A stretch of 17,529 bases of DNA from assembly GCA_029982105.1 (NCBI GenBank), contig JARRCQ010000006.1:1-17529 (forward strand), in the 5' to 3' direction. The stretch's first letter is position 1, and each line of letters opens with the position of its first letter. The notes under the pieces are model-generated. The model searched no databases, was not told the origin of the DNA, and saw nothing but the letters and a program-made list of their open reading frames with translations. This DNA is from Candidatus Atribacteria bacterium. GTDB taxonomy: Bacteria; Atribacterota; Atribacteria; Atribacterales; Caldatribacteriaceae. A program made the translations under genes and the position numbers. Below, piece by piece: positions 1 through 7,394 of the stretch.

Positions 1-95
1 CTACTTGGGCGTTTTTAAGTTTTACATCATACTGGGTCATACATACATAATATACTTTCAAAAAGCCGCTCTTACGTTTAAATCCCTCGAAATCC

Positions 96-605
96 TCATA
101 ATTGTCTCTTCCACGTTCCAGTTCCACTTATCGTTTCCAACCATTGCCACCGTTCCAGCGGTGTTTCATAAAGTAAAGCTTGTAATTCTCCCGTTCCTAT
201 TATCCCAGCAGTTAAACGTTCTACCCCCAAGCCTTTTTTCTCTAAACTTTCTTTCCATTCTCTCCACCGGATTTTTTCATCCTGGAAGAAATATTCTGAT
301 TCTCCAGAGGCAAAAATTCTTCTTCCTACTTTTAAAATTGCCCCTGAGGAATCTTCCCACCATACTTCAATATCAGCCATTCCCAGAGGTTTCACAGTTC
401 TCGACCCGTGAAATATAACTTGTCGGTTTTGAGTAACTCTGAGTTCTCGAGTCTTATCTCCCCACACCCAGCGCAAAGCGTCGATGAGATTACTTTTCCC
501 TGAGCCATTAGGGCCTACCACAGCATTTAATCCTGGAGAAAGCTCAATGGTAGTAAGGTGAGCAAAAGATTTAAAGCCTTGAATAATTATTTTCTTGACA
601 TACAT
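96..605 (-). CDS. smc: Truncated SMC chromosome-segregation ATPase (N-terminal head only)
   Basis: SMC proteins are long coiled-coil ATPases that organise and segregate the chromosome. This 169-residue product begins with the typical head start (residues 1-20) and has Walker A GPNGSGKSN at residues 31-39, followed by the SGESEY segment and an IIGTGEL stretch that corresponds to the usual IIGQG region. It then stops with TGA just where the coiled coil should begin. A full SMC is about 1,150-1,200 residues. Neither other minus frame between base 95 and base 1 continues as a recognisable coiled coil, so a single-base indel does not obviously restore it. The ATG overlaps the rnc stop by 1 nt (TAATG), and AAGGG lies upstream as a ribosome site. 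Its position after rnc is the standard rnc-smc order. It could be a rearranged gene, an assembly break near the window edge or a decayed copy. Identity as an SMC head is well supported; completeness is not. Confidence 0.8.
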   Translation of the reverse strand: MYVKKIIIQGFKSFAHLTTIELSPGLNAVVGPNGSGKSNLIDALRWVWGDKTRELRVTQNRQVIFHGSRTVKPLGMADIEVWWEDSSGAILKVGRRIFASGESEYFFQDEKIRWREWKESLEKKGLGVERLTAGIIGTGELQALLYETPLERWQWLETISGTGTWKRQL

Positions 606-1315
606 TATTGACCCTTAAGGGGAGGTAGAGGTAAATCGCTACTTAAGAGTTCTAAAGCTCTTTTAGCCGCTTCCTGCTCTGCTCTTTTCTTATTTTTACC
701 TTCTCCCCAGGCTATACTATTTTCTCCAATTCTTACTTCTACTCGATAATAATCTTCTTTTTCTGGATTTAAAATTTCATAATGCGGAAGACAATTGTAA
801 TATTGTAAACACCATCGCTGAAGCAACCCTTTATAATTTACTGAGAGATTAAGAGAATCGATATTTCCCACTTCACAGAAAATTATCTTCAAAACCCTCT
901 TAGTTTCCTCATAAGAAGAGGAATCCACAAAAACTGCTCCGGCCAACGCCTCCAAAGAACTAGCCAAGATAGAATCTTTCTCTCGTCCTCCGCTTTTCTC
1001 TTCTCCTTTACCCAATTCAATAAATTTAGCCAGCTCAATTTTTCGGGCTAAACAAGCTAAACCCTCTTCGCTTACCCATTTAGATTTAGTTAAAGATAGC
1101 CAGCTCCGGGGTTTATCGTAATAATGAAAGAGGTAGTCGGCAACGAAAAGACCGACTACCGCATCTCCCAACCATTCTAACTTATCGTTGCACCTGCCAT
1201 CTTTGCCTTCCAGTGCTGATTTATGGCGTAAAGCAGTCCTTAATAGTTCTGGGTCTTTGAAAATATAATGAATTCTTTGTTCCAGCACTGAAAAATCAAC
1301 ATCTGAATCAAACAC
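605..1315 (-). CDS. rnc: Ribonuclease III
   Basis: This enzyme cleaves double-stranded RNA in rRNA and mRNA processing. The 236-residue length is normal. The RNase III signature NDKLEWLGDAV is at residues 43-53, giving the expected Glu47 and Asp51. The second active-site block reads ILASSLEALAGAVFVD (116-131): Glu122 is kept, but the Asp expected three residues earlier (E. coli D114) is Ser119, read from an AGT codon. A C-terminal dsRNA-binding domain is intact (about 160-225), with GEGKNKKRAEQEAAKRAL. The start is GTG, with AGGAT about 10 nt upstream. An in-frame GTG nine codons later is an alternative. The gene sits 7 nt after acpP and overlaps smc by 1 nt, so it is translated within the fatty-acid operon. 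The family call is certain; full catalytic activity is less so because of the Asp-to-Ser change. Confidence 0.95.
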   Translation of the reverse strand: MFDSDVDFSVLEQRIHYIFKDPELLRTALRHKSALEGKDGRCNDKLEWLGDAVVGLFVADYLFHYYDKPRSWLSLTKSKWVSEEGLACLARKIELAKFIELGKGEEKSGGREKDSILASSLEALAGAVFVDSSSYEETKRVLKIIFCEVGNIDSLNLSVNYKGLLQRWCLQYYNCLPHYEILNPEKEDYYRVEVRIGENSIAWGEGKNKKRAEQEAAKRALELLSSDLPLPPLKGQ

Positions 1316-1322
1316 GAAAAAA

Positions 1323-1556
1323 TTATCCTACTTTAGTTTCAATATATTCTATTGCTTCTCCCACAGTAGTAATTTTTTCTGCATCTTCATCTGGTATTTC
1401 AATGTCAAATTCTTCTTCAAAGGCCATAATTAGTTCCACAATATCCAGAGAATCAGCTCCTAAATCGTCGATAAAAGAAGCATCGGGAGTTACATCCTCC
1501 TCGTCTACTCCCAGCTGGTCTACTACTATTTCCTTGACTTTAGAAAAAACATCCAT
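1323..1556 (-). CDS. acpP: Acyl carrier protein
   Basis: Acyl carrier protein is the cytoplasmic carrier that holds growing acyl chains on a phosphopantetheine arm. The 77-residue, strongly acidic product contains the attachment motif [10 protein letters not shown] with the modified serine at residue 36. I chose the ATG at 1556 although the reading frame stays open further upstream. It gives the usual ACP length and has a near-perfect ribosome site AGGAGGTGT just before it (about 1561-1569). The upstream part is only a shadow of fabG. It lies 26 nt after fabG and 7 nt before rnc. No fabF follows it, although acpP-fabF is the commoner order in Firmicutes. Confidence 0.97.
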   Translation of the reverse strand: MDVFSKVKEIVVDQLGVDEEDVTPDASFIDDLGADSLDIVELIMAFEEEFDIEIPDEDAEKITTVGEAIEYIETKVG

Positions 1557-1582
1557 AGTTACACCTCCTACTTGAAGTAGTT

Positions 1583-2329
1583 TTAAATCATTACCAATCC
1601 ACCATTGACGTGGATGGTTTGACCAGTAATATATCCAGAATCCGGAGAAGCCAAAAAGACAACGGCACGAGCTACTTCTTCTGGTTCTCCCCAGCGATGA
1701 ACTGGCACCTGTTGCAGCCAAGCTTCTCTCACTTGTTCCGGCAACTTTTTAGTCATTTCTGTATTTATAAAACCAGGAGCTACAGCATTAACTGTTATAC
1801 CTAAGGGGGCCACCTCTCGAGCTAAAGATTTAGTGAAGCCCAAAATGGCTGCCTTTGCGGTAGCATAATTAGTTTGCCCCGCATTACCCATTACTCCCAC
1901 CACTGAAGAAATGTTTATTATCCTCCCATATCTTTTTTTCATCATATACCGCAAAACTTCTTTAGTGCAATAATAAGCTCCTTGCACTCCTACCTCGAGC
2001 ACTGCCCTCCAGTCTTCGTCTTTCATCCTCACCAACAGCGCATCTCTTGCAATCCCGGCGTTGTTTACCAATATATCAATCTGTCCCCAAGTATTTATTA
2101 TATCTTCTACAGCGCTTTTAATTTCATCCTTTTTAGTAACATCAGCTACGTATCCTCGGGCCTCTATCCCTTGCCTGTTTAGTTCTTCTACCGTTTCTTC
2201 TATTTCTTCCTGAGAAGCCACATCATTTATAGCTACCCGAGCACCATTTTGACCTAAAACCTGAGCAATAGTAAAGCCGATGCCTCGTCTGCCTCCGGTT
2301 ACCATAGCCACTTGGTTTTCCAGGTTCAT
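1583..2329 (-). CDS. fabG: 3-oxoacyl-ACP reductase FabG
   Basis: FabG reduces 3-oxoacyl-ACP to 3-hydroxyacyl-ACP with NADPH in fatty-acid elongation. It is a 248-residue classical short-chain dehydrogenase. The cofactor loop TGGRRGIG is at 11-18, NNAG at 89-92, the catalytic Ser at 142 (INISSVVG), Tyr155 and Lys159 (YATAK), and APGFINTEM at 184-192. The active-site Asn that normally sits in VNLxG is replaced: the segment reads [10 protein letters not shown], so position 114 is Gly (codon GGA). The ATG overlaps the fabD stop by 4 nt (ATGA), and GGAGG lies just upstream, inside fabD. Context among fabD, fabK and acpP makes FabG much likelier than another SDR. Confidence 0.95.
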   Translation of the reverse strand: MNLENQVAMVTGGRRGIGFTIAQVLGQNGARVAINDVASQEEIEETVEELNRQGIEARGYVADVTKKDEIKSAVEDIINTWGQIDILVNNAGIARDALLVRMKDEDWRAVLEVGVQGAYYCTKEVLRYMMKKRYGRIINISSVVGVMGNAGQTNYATAKAAILGFTKSLAREVAPLGITVNAVAPGFINTEMTKKLPEQVREAWLQQVPVHRWGEPEEVARAVVFLASPDSGYITGQTIHVNGGLVMI

Positions 2330-3264
2330 TTATCTTCTTCCTCCCTATCTTTCCCTCTCCAGTTCCAGGAACTTACATTTTTCACTTCCACGTCAGGATA
2401 CTCCCGAGAAAAAAGTTTGCTCAACACTGTTCCCGGACCCATTTCCCAGACTTGGTGAGATTGGTTACGATAAAGAGTATCCATAACCTCCTTCCACCTC
2501 ACCGGAGAAAACATTTGTTTAATCAGCAAATCTTTAATCTCTTCTGGTTGAGAAACATATTGGGCATTCACATTACTTACATAACGGTAACGAGGAGGAT
2601 GAAATTCTATTCCCTTAACCAAGGAAGCAAACTTATCCGCTGCTTCCTTCATAAAAGTGGAATGAAAAGGAGCACTTACTTTTAATTCCACCACTTTCTT
2701 GCTCCCTTCCTTTTTTAACCTATCTATAACCTGAGGTAAGAGAGAGCGAGAAAGGGAGAGAACTATTTCTGAAGAAGAGTTAATGTTAGCTATTTCTACT
2801 TTCCCTCCTGAGGAAAACTCTTTCACTACTTTTTCCACTTTTTCTTGCGGTAATCCTAAAACTGCCACCATTGCTCCTTCTCCAGGGGAAACAGCTTCCT
2901 GCATAAACTCTCCCCTTTTTCGCACCAGAAAAGCTGCCTCTTCAAAGCTTATGCTTTCTGCGGCACAAAGGGCAGAATATTCCCCCAAACTGTGCCCTGC
3001 TACTGCCTCTACGGGCAAAGAAAATTCCCTCTGCCAAATCTGCCAGATGAGTAAGCTAGTGGCTAAAATAGCTGGCTGGGCATTAAAGGTAAGGTTTAAC
3101 TCCTCTTCCGGTCCTTCCAGGGTTAGCTTTAATAAATCTATTCCGCAAATTTCACTAGCTTTCCCTAAAATTTTTTCCGTTTCCTCAGGGTAATTCTCCC
3201 ACCACACCTGAGTCATACCTACTTTTTGCGTCCCCTGCCCAGGGAACAAAACCACCCAACCCAC
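2326..3264 (-). CDS. fabD: Malonyl-CoA:ACP transacylase FabD
   Basis: FabD moves malonyl from CoA to acyl carrier protein, supplying the two-carbon donor for fatty-acid synthesis. It has 312 residues, the normal length. The oxyanion motif FPGQGTQ is at 7-13, the nucleophile motif GHSLGEYSAL at 90-99 with Ser92, the malonyl-binding Arg117 lies in VRKRGEF, and the catalytic His201 in SAPFHSTF. The start is GTG, one nucleotide after the fabK stop (TAA-A-GTG). Its ribosome site GGAGG lies in the last codons of fabK, which suggests translational coupling. It overlaps fabG by 4 nt at the other end. Confidence 0.96.
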   Translation of the reverse strand: MGWVVLFPGQGTQKVGMTQVWWENYPEETEKILGKASEICGIDLLKLTLEGPEEELNLTFNAQPAILATSLLIWQIWQREFSLPVEAVAGHSLGEYSALCAAESISFEEAAFLVRKRGEFMQEAVSPGEGAMVAVLGLPQEKVEKVVKEFSSGGKVEIANINSSSEIVLSLSRSLLPQVIDRLKKEGSKKVVELKVSAPFHSTFMKEAADKFASLVKGIEFHPPRYRYVSNVNAQYVSQPEEIKDLLIKQMFSPVRWKEVMDTLYRNQSHQVWEMGPGTVLSKLFSREYPDVEVKNVSSWNWRGKDREEEDK

Positions 3265-3265
3265 T

Positions 3266-4210
3266 TTAATCCTCCACCATCTGAGGCAATTTAGTCACCG
3301 TCTCCTTAAATTCTCTAATTATATCTTCGATAACCTGCCGAACCGGCTTAATATCTTTTACAAGGCCGGCAATCTGCCCCGACATCACCGAACCTTCTTC
3401 TACATTACCACAAACTGCCTCTTTTAGTCTACCAGAACCTAAAGCTTCTATTTCTTCAAGAGTAGCTTTTCGAGATTCTAACTCTTCAAACTGGCGGGTC
3501 AGGCGATTACGCAGACAACGCACCGGATGACCAGTAGTAGTACCAGTCACCACAGTAGAGCGGTCTTGTGCTTTTATAATTGCCTCTTTATAAAGAGGAT
3601 GAACTTCACATTCTTCAGTACAGACAAAACGAGTGCCTATCTGTACTCCTTCTGCTCCCAAAGCAAAGCAGGCAGCCATACCTCTTCCATCAGCTATTCC
3701 TCCCGCAGCAATCACGGGAAGTGGACTAACTGCATCTACTATTTGAGGAACTAAACACATAGTGGTTATCTCCCCAATATGACCACCCGATTCCATCCCT
3801 TCAGCAATGATTAGTTTTATCCCTCGACGTAATAATCTTTTAGCTAATGCTACAGATGCTACTACAGGAATAGTCAAAATACCTTGATGGGCAAAGTCTT
3901 CGATTAACTCTCCCGGATTTCCTGCTCCAGTAGTGACCACTGGCACCTTTTCTTCTTTCACCACTTCGATTTGCTCTTTTACATAAGTGGACAAAAGCAT
4001 CAAGTTTACTCCAAAAGGCTTATGAGTAAGGGATTTAGTTCTTCTAATCTCTTCTCGCAGACCTTCTCCAGTCATTCCTCCCGCTCCAATAATACCTAAA
4101 CCTCCAGCTTCCGAAACCGCCGCTACTAAAGGTGCAGTGGACACCCAGGCCATTCCTCCCTGAAGAATGGGATACTTGATACCTAATATTTCTGTAACTC
4201 TTCCTCGCAT
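3266..4210 (-). CDS. fabK: Enoyl-ACP reductase II FabK (FMN-dependent)
   Basis: FabK catalyses the last, NAD(P)H-dependent reduction of each elongation round and is an FMN-containing TIM-barrel protein unrelated to FabI. The 314-residue product starts with the typical KYPILQGGMAWVS (12-24) and has GAGNPG (95-100). Residues 138-146 read GMESGGHIG, with His144 at the position of the conserved catalytic-site histidine in pneumococcal FabK. The phosphate-binding part is AAGGIADGRG (168-177) followed by GAEGVQIGTRF (185-195). The same superfamily includes nitronate monooxygenases, but the neighbours plsX, fabD and fabG point to FabK. The start ATG has AGGTGG upstream and lies 9 nt after plsX. fabH, usual between plsX and fabK in Clostridia, is absent. 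Confidence 0.93.
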   Translation of the reverse strand: MRGRVTEILGIKYPILQGGMAWVSTAPLVAAVSEAGGLGIIGAGGMTGEGLREEIRRTKSLTHKPFGVNLMLLSTYVKEQIEVVKEEKVPVVTTGAGNPGELIEDFAHQGILTIPVVASVALAKRLLRRGIKLIIAEGMESGGHIGEITTMCLVPQIVDAVSPLPVIAAGGIADGRGMAACFALGAEGVQIGTRFVCTEECEVHPLYKEAIIKAQDRSTVVTGTTTGHPVRCLRNRLTRQFEELESRKATLEEIEALGSGRLKEAVCGNVEEGSVMSGQIAGLVKDIKPVRQVIEDIIREFKETVTKLPQMVED

Positions 4211-4219
4211 AATCCACCT

Positions 4220-5205
4220 CTAACTTTTCAAACTTAGCTGGGAAAGACGTTCTCGAATTTTATCCACTATTCCTCTCTCTATCAATTCTTTAGCTCCTCT
4301 AATGGCGCTATTTATATCCTTTGCTCTGGAGCTACCATGGCAGATCAAACATACTCCTTCCACCCCTAAAAGAGGTGCTCCTCCATATTCACTCCTGTCT
4401 AACCTACGCCAGAATTCTTTTAGTTTTTCTTCTTCTTGAGGATTACCTACTTTTTGAGGAAGATGAGAGGAGATAAAAGCAATTAAGCCTTCTCCAAATT
4501 TCAAAAGAGCATTACCGGTAAAACCGTCGCAAACTACTACATCCACTTTTCCATCTACTATGTTGTGGCCTTCCACGTTACCAGCGAAATCAAAATGCAA
4601 AAAATCACTTTGAGAACGAAACAACTGATAAGTAGATTTCACCAGTTCGTTTCCTTTGCCCTCTTCTTCTCCAACATTTAAAAGCCCCACCCGGGGGTGA
4701 GAAAGATTTAAAACTATTTTAGCATATTCAGCCCCCATAACCGCAAAGTGAAGAAGATGTTTGGGTTTGCAATCCACGTTAGCCCCTACATCCAAAAGAA
4801 CGGTACAGAGTTAGGGTTGGGTATAAGCGCAGTAATAGCTGGCCGTTCTATCTGAGCAATTCTTTTCAATTTCATCCAAGCAGCAGCCATAACTGCTCCA
4901 CTATTTCCCGCTGATATAAAGGCGTCTATTTTTCCCTGAGCCAATAAGTCAATACCTTTTGCTATAGTTGAATCAGGTTTTTTCTTAAGAGCCTCAGTAG
5001 GCGATTCTCCCATACCCACTACTTGAGAAGCATTCTCAATGGGAAAACGCTCTTCGTCCATTCCCATTTGAGAATAGAGAGAAAGAAGCTCTTGCCGGGG
5101 ACCTACTACCACTAAAGTATAATCAGGAGAATAAGCTTCCCGCACGCCTTTTATTATCTCCTCAGGAGCAAAATCTCCTCCCCACCCATCCACAGCAATC
5201 TTCAT
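4220..5205 (-). CDS. plsX: Phosphate acyltransferase PlsX, split by a one-base frameshift
   Basis: PlsX converts acyl-ACP to acyl-phosphate, the first step towards phosphatidic acid in the PlsX/PlsY pathway. The first part (from the ATG at 5205) gives MKIAVDGWGGDFAPEEIIKG and AFISAGNSGAVMAAA, and runs into a stop at about 4786 after SVPFFWM. The second part continues in the next frame with LDVGANVDCKP, FAGNVEGHNI, CDGFTGNALLKFGEG, YGGAPLLGVEG and HGSSRA. Adding one A to the run AAAA at 4794-4797 (one T on the coding strand) would join them as SVPFFLDVGANVD, matching the family exactly. Joined length is about 328 residues, normal for PlsX. A homopolymer sequencing error is likeliest; a true pseudogene or slippage on the T run is possible. 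It begins 12 nt after rpmF, with a GAGGCG ribosome site. Confidence 0.9.
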
Positions 5206-5217
5206 ATTTCGCCTCTT

Positions 5218-5397
5218 TTATTCTTCGACCTTCACCACTTGTTTACCTTTATAGTAACCACAGGCCGGGCAAACCCGATGAGGTAGTTTAGGTTGATGAC
5301 AATGGGGACAATCTACCAACTGAGGAGCTCTCACTACCCAATGAGTTCTTCTTTTATTACGTCGACAACGAGAAGTCTTATTAGTTAAATTGGCCAT
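5218..5397 (-). CDS. rpmF: 50S ribosomal protein L32
   Basis: This is a small zinc-ribbon protein of the large ribosomal subunit. The 59-residue product contains KTSRCRRNKRRTHW near the N-terminus, and two Cys pairs, CPHC (30-33) and CPACGYYKG (44-52), that would bind zinc. The N-terminus reads MANLTNKTS rather than the more usual MAVPKRRTS. The ATG has a strong ribosome site AGGAGGT about 10 nt upstream. It is the first gene after the promoter at 5443-5471 and lies 12 nt before plsX, the common rpmF-plsX arrangement that links ribosome and lipid synthesis. Confidence 0.95.
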   Translation of the reverse strand: MANLTNKTSRCRRNKRRTHWVVRAPQLVDCPHCHQPKLPHRVCPACGYYKGKQVVKVEE

Positions 5398-5442
5398 ATC
5401 TTATAATACCTCCTCTCTTGCTTTCCATCGTGAATGGAAGAT

Positions 5443-5471
5443 AGTATAGAATAATTTCCTCTCTATTGCAA
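5443..5471 (-). promoter_or_regulatory. Sigma70-type promoter of the rpmF-plsX-fab operon
   Basis: On the minus strand TTGCAA (5471-5466) is followed by exactly 17 nt and then TATACT (5448-5443). This is a good vegetative promoter. Transcription would start near 5436, giving a leader of about 40 nt before rpmF. That leader begins with TTCCAT-N5-ATGGAA, a small inverted repeat that could form a hairpin or be an operator. I see no FapR-type site. Confidence 0.65.
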
Positions 5472-5523
5472 ATAAAAATAGAATTCTTCCTTTTGGAAAA
5501 TGCTCATTTATAGAAACGAAAAT

Positions 5524-5550
5524 AAAGGGCAATATCCCTTTTTTATTTTT
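5524..5550. terminator. Small hairpin with T tract (terminator-like)
   Basis: AAAGGG and CCCTTT are separated by CAATAT, giving a 6-bp stem. On the plus strand it is followed by TTTATTTTT; on the minus strand by ATTTTCG. No plus-strand gene feeds into it. For the minus-strand operon it would be a weak second terminator behind the stronger hairpin at 5588-5633. Confidence 0.4.
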
Positions 5551-5579
5551 GTCATTCCAGCATAACTCCTCAAAGATAA

Positions 5580-5633
5580 AAACTGAGAGGATAGACCCCT
5601 CAGATGCATGTGAAATCCTCCCGAGTCTATCCT
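5580..5633 (-). terminator. Probable rho-independent terminator after the DUF177 gene
   Basis: Just downstream of the DUF177 stop codon the minus strand reads AGGATAGACTC (5633-5623), a loop of about 24 nt, then GGGTCTATCCT (5598-5588). This is an 11-bp stem with one G-U pair. CTCAGTTTTTATC follows, so the T tract starts five bases after the stem. The long loop is unusual, and partial read-through into rpmF is possible. It separates the recG-to-DUF177 unit from the rpmF unit. Confidence 0.55.
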
Positions 5634-5638
5634 AAAAA

Positions 5639-6178
5639 CTATAAGTTTTCTTTAGACCAATCTTTTAAAATTGCCAACCGAGGATCTATGGCTTCTTCGC
5701 AAAAGCACCGTTCTCTATTCCGATTTGCTCCACAAATAGGACATATTCCCCGACAACCAGGAGAACACAAAGGTTTCATGGGTAAGTTCAGAAGGATGAC
5801 TTCTTCTATCTCTCGCGTTATTTCTATGTAATTATCTTCCTCCCAAAAATATCCCACTTCATCAGCTTCACTGGCTTCCGCTTCTATATCAGAGGGGCGG
5901 TGAATGCGATTTAAATTTCGGTATTCCAAATAAAACACTGCTTTTATCTTCTGGAGCGAGGGTTCCAAACAACGAGAACAGGGCATCACTAAAGTTGTAT
6001 CCACTGCACCCTTTACCAGAATCTCACCCCCACAATTGGTAAGAAGCGCATCTACCTTAACCGGTTGAGCAAAAGGTAGTTTCTCACCCTCCCAGGACAA
6101 AGAGGAAAAGTTTTCTTCTTCAACGTCCTGAAAAGTCCTCCCTACACTTTTTTTCACTTCCCCGATGTAAAGCCGCAT
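5639..6178 (-). CDS. DUF177 (YceD-like) protein
   Basis: This is a conserved protein encoded next to rpmF in most bacteria. In plants and E. coli relatives it is linked to 23S rRNA processing, so a ribosome-assembly role is likely but not shown here. I chose the ATG at 6178 (MRLYIGEV, 179 residues) because AGGTGA lies 8 nt upstream; the open frame extends 15 codons further without a ribosome site. Cys pairs occur at CSRC and in the C-terminal part CSPGCRGICPICG and CFC, typical of the Gram-positive version, which probably binds zinc. The first 59 nt overlap the end of ackA in another frame. A terminator-like hairpin follows directly. Confidence 0.88.
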   Translation of the reverse strand: MRLYIGEVKKSVGRTFQDVEEENFSSLSWEGEKLPFAQPVKVDALLTNCGGEILVKGAVDTTLVMPCSRCLEPSLQKIKAVFYLEYRNLNRIHRPSDIEAEASEADEVGYFWEEDNYIEITREIEEVILLNLPMKPLCSPGCRGICPICGANRNRERCFCEEAIDPRLAILKDWSKENL

Positions 6179-7376
6179 CACTCTCACCTCTTTCTCTTGC
6201 CAGAACCCAGGTATCTCGAGCAATGATTAACTCTTCATTAGTGGGAATTACCATCACCGCTACCCGGGACTGGTCGCTACTTATAAAAGCCTCTTTCCTC
6301 CTCACTTTATTCCGCTCATCATCTATAAATATTCCCAAATGCTCTAATCCCTGGCAAACTGATTTTCTAATATAAGAGGAATTCTCCCCTATACCAGCAG
6401 TAAAAACTAAACCATCCAACCCTCCTAAAATAGCGTAATAAGAACCGATATATTTTTTAGCTCGATAAGCTATTAAATCTAAAGTTAGTTGAGCCCGATG
6501 ATTAAAAGGAGCAGCATCTTCGATATCTCGAGTATCACTACTAATTCCTGAAACACCTAGTACCCCACTTTTCTTATTCAATATCTCATCCATCTCTTCA
6601 GCCGATAGATTTTCCTTTCTCATTAAGAACAGAGGTATAGCCGGATCTAAATCCCCCGAGCGCGTTCCCATCACCAGCCCTTCTAAGGGAGTGAGCCCCA
6701 TAGAGGTATCTATAGATTTACCTCCTTTTATGGCTGCAAAACTCACCCCGCTACCCATATGGCAGGTGATTAATTTTAAATCGCGAAGATCTTTTCCTAA
6801 CATTTTAGCTGCTCGCTCTGACACATATCGATGGGAAGTTCCGTGAAAACCGTATCTTCTGACCCGGTATTTTTCATAATACTCATAAGGAATAGCATAA
6901 ATATATGCATATTCTGGCACAGTTCCATGAAAAGCAGTATCAAAAACTGCCACCTGAGGCACATCGGGCATTAATTCCTGGCAAGCTTCTATTCCTAAAA
7001 TATTGGCAGGGTTATGTAAGGGACTCAGTTCAGCACATTCCTTGACAATCTTTAAAACTTCATCATCAATCAACACTGAACCGGTGAGCTTTTCTCCCCC
7101 ATGTACCACTCGATGACCTATGGCTTCAATTCTATTAGTCTGAGTTTGTTCCCGAGTCAAAACTTCCATTACCCACTGCATAGCTACCCGATGATTAGAA
7201 ACTTCTCTTTCTTCTACAAAACTATGGTTATCATTTTTGTGCTCCAAGCAAGAACCCGGTGTTCCAATTCTTTCTACTATACCTTTTGCTAATACCTGGT
7301 AGCTATCTTCCTCCTCCATACTGAACAGTTGATATTTAATCGTCGAGCTTCCACAATTGACCACCAGTATATTCAA
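6120..7376 (-). CDS. ackA: Acetate kinase
   Basis: Acetate kinase makes ATP and acetate from acetyl phosphate and ADP, the energy-yielding last step of acetate fermentation. Catalytic positions known from the Methanosarcina enzyme are all visible: Asn7 in VVNCGSSTIKYQ, Arg89 in HRVVHGG, Asp146 in FDTAFH, His178 in YGFHGTSH, Arg239 in GTRSGDLDP and Glu381/382 in PTNEELIIARDT. It has 418 residues, about 20 more than usual. The extra tail is simply out-of-frame reading through the start of the DUF177 gene, which it overlaps by 59 nt. The ribosome site GGAGGA is strong. It lies 18 nt after pta, so the two form the normal acetate pair. Confidence 0.97.
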   Translation of the reverse strand: MNILVVNCGSSTIKYQLFSMEEEDSYQVLAKGIVERIGTPGSCLEHKNDNHSFVEEREVSNHRVAMQWVMEVLTREQTQTNRIEAIGHRVVHGGEKLTGSVLIDDEVLKIVKECAELSPLHNPANILGIEACQELMPDVPQVAVFDTAFHGTVPEYAYIYAIPYEYYEKYRVRRYGFHGTSHRYVSERAAKMLGKDLRDLKLITCHMGSGVSFAAIKGGKSIDTSMGLTPLEGLVMGTRSGDLDPAIPLFLMRKENLSAEEMDEILNKKSGVLGVSGISSDTRDIEDAAPFNHRAQLTLDLIAYRAKKYIGSYYAILGGLDGLVFTAGIGENSSYIRKSVCQGLEHLGIFIDDERNKVRRKEAFISSDQSRVAVMVIPTNEELIIARDTWVLARERGESDAALHRGSEKKCREDFSGR

Positions 7377-7394
7377 TTTTCTATCCTCCTAAAA

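Noticed and set aside
1557..1721. Upstream extension of the acyl carrier protein frame (55 extra residues)
   Set aside because: It overlaps fabG, has no ACP-like sequence and lies before a perfect ribosome site at 1561-1569, so the ATG at 1556 is the start.
5430..5442. FapR operator upstream of rpmF-plsX
   Set aside because: The small TTCCAT/ATGGAA repeat in the leader does not resemble the known FapR palindrome, and no fapR gene is present.
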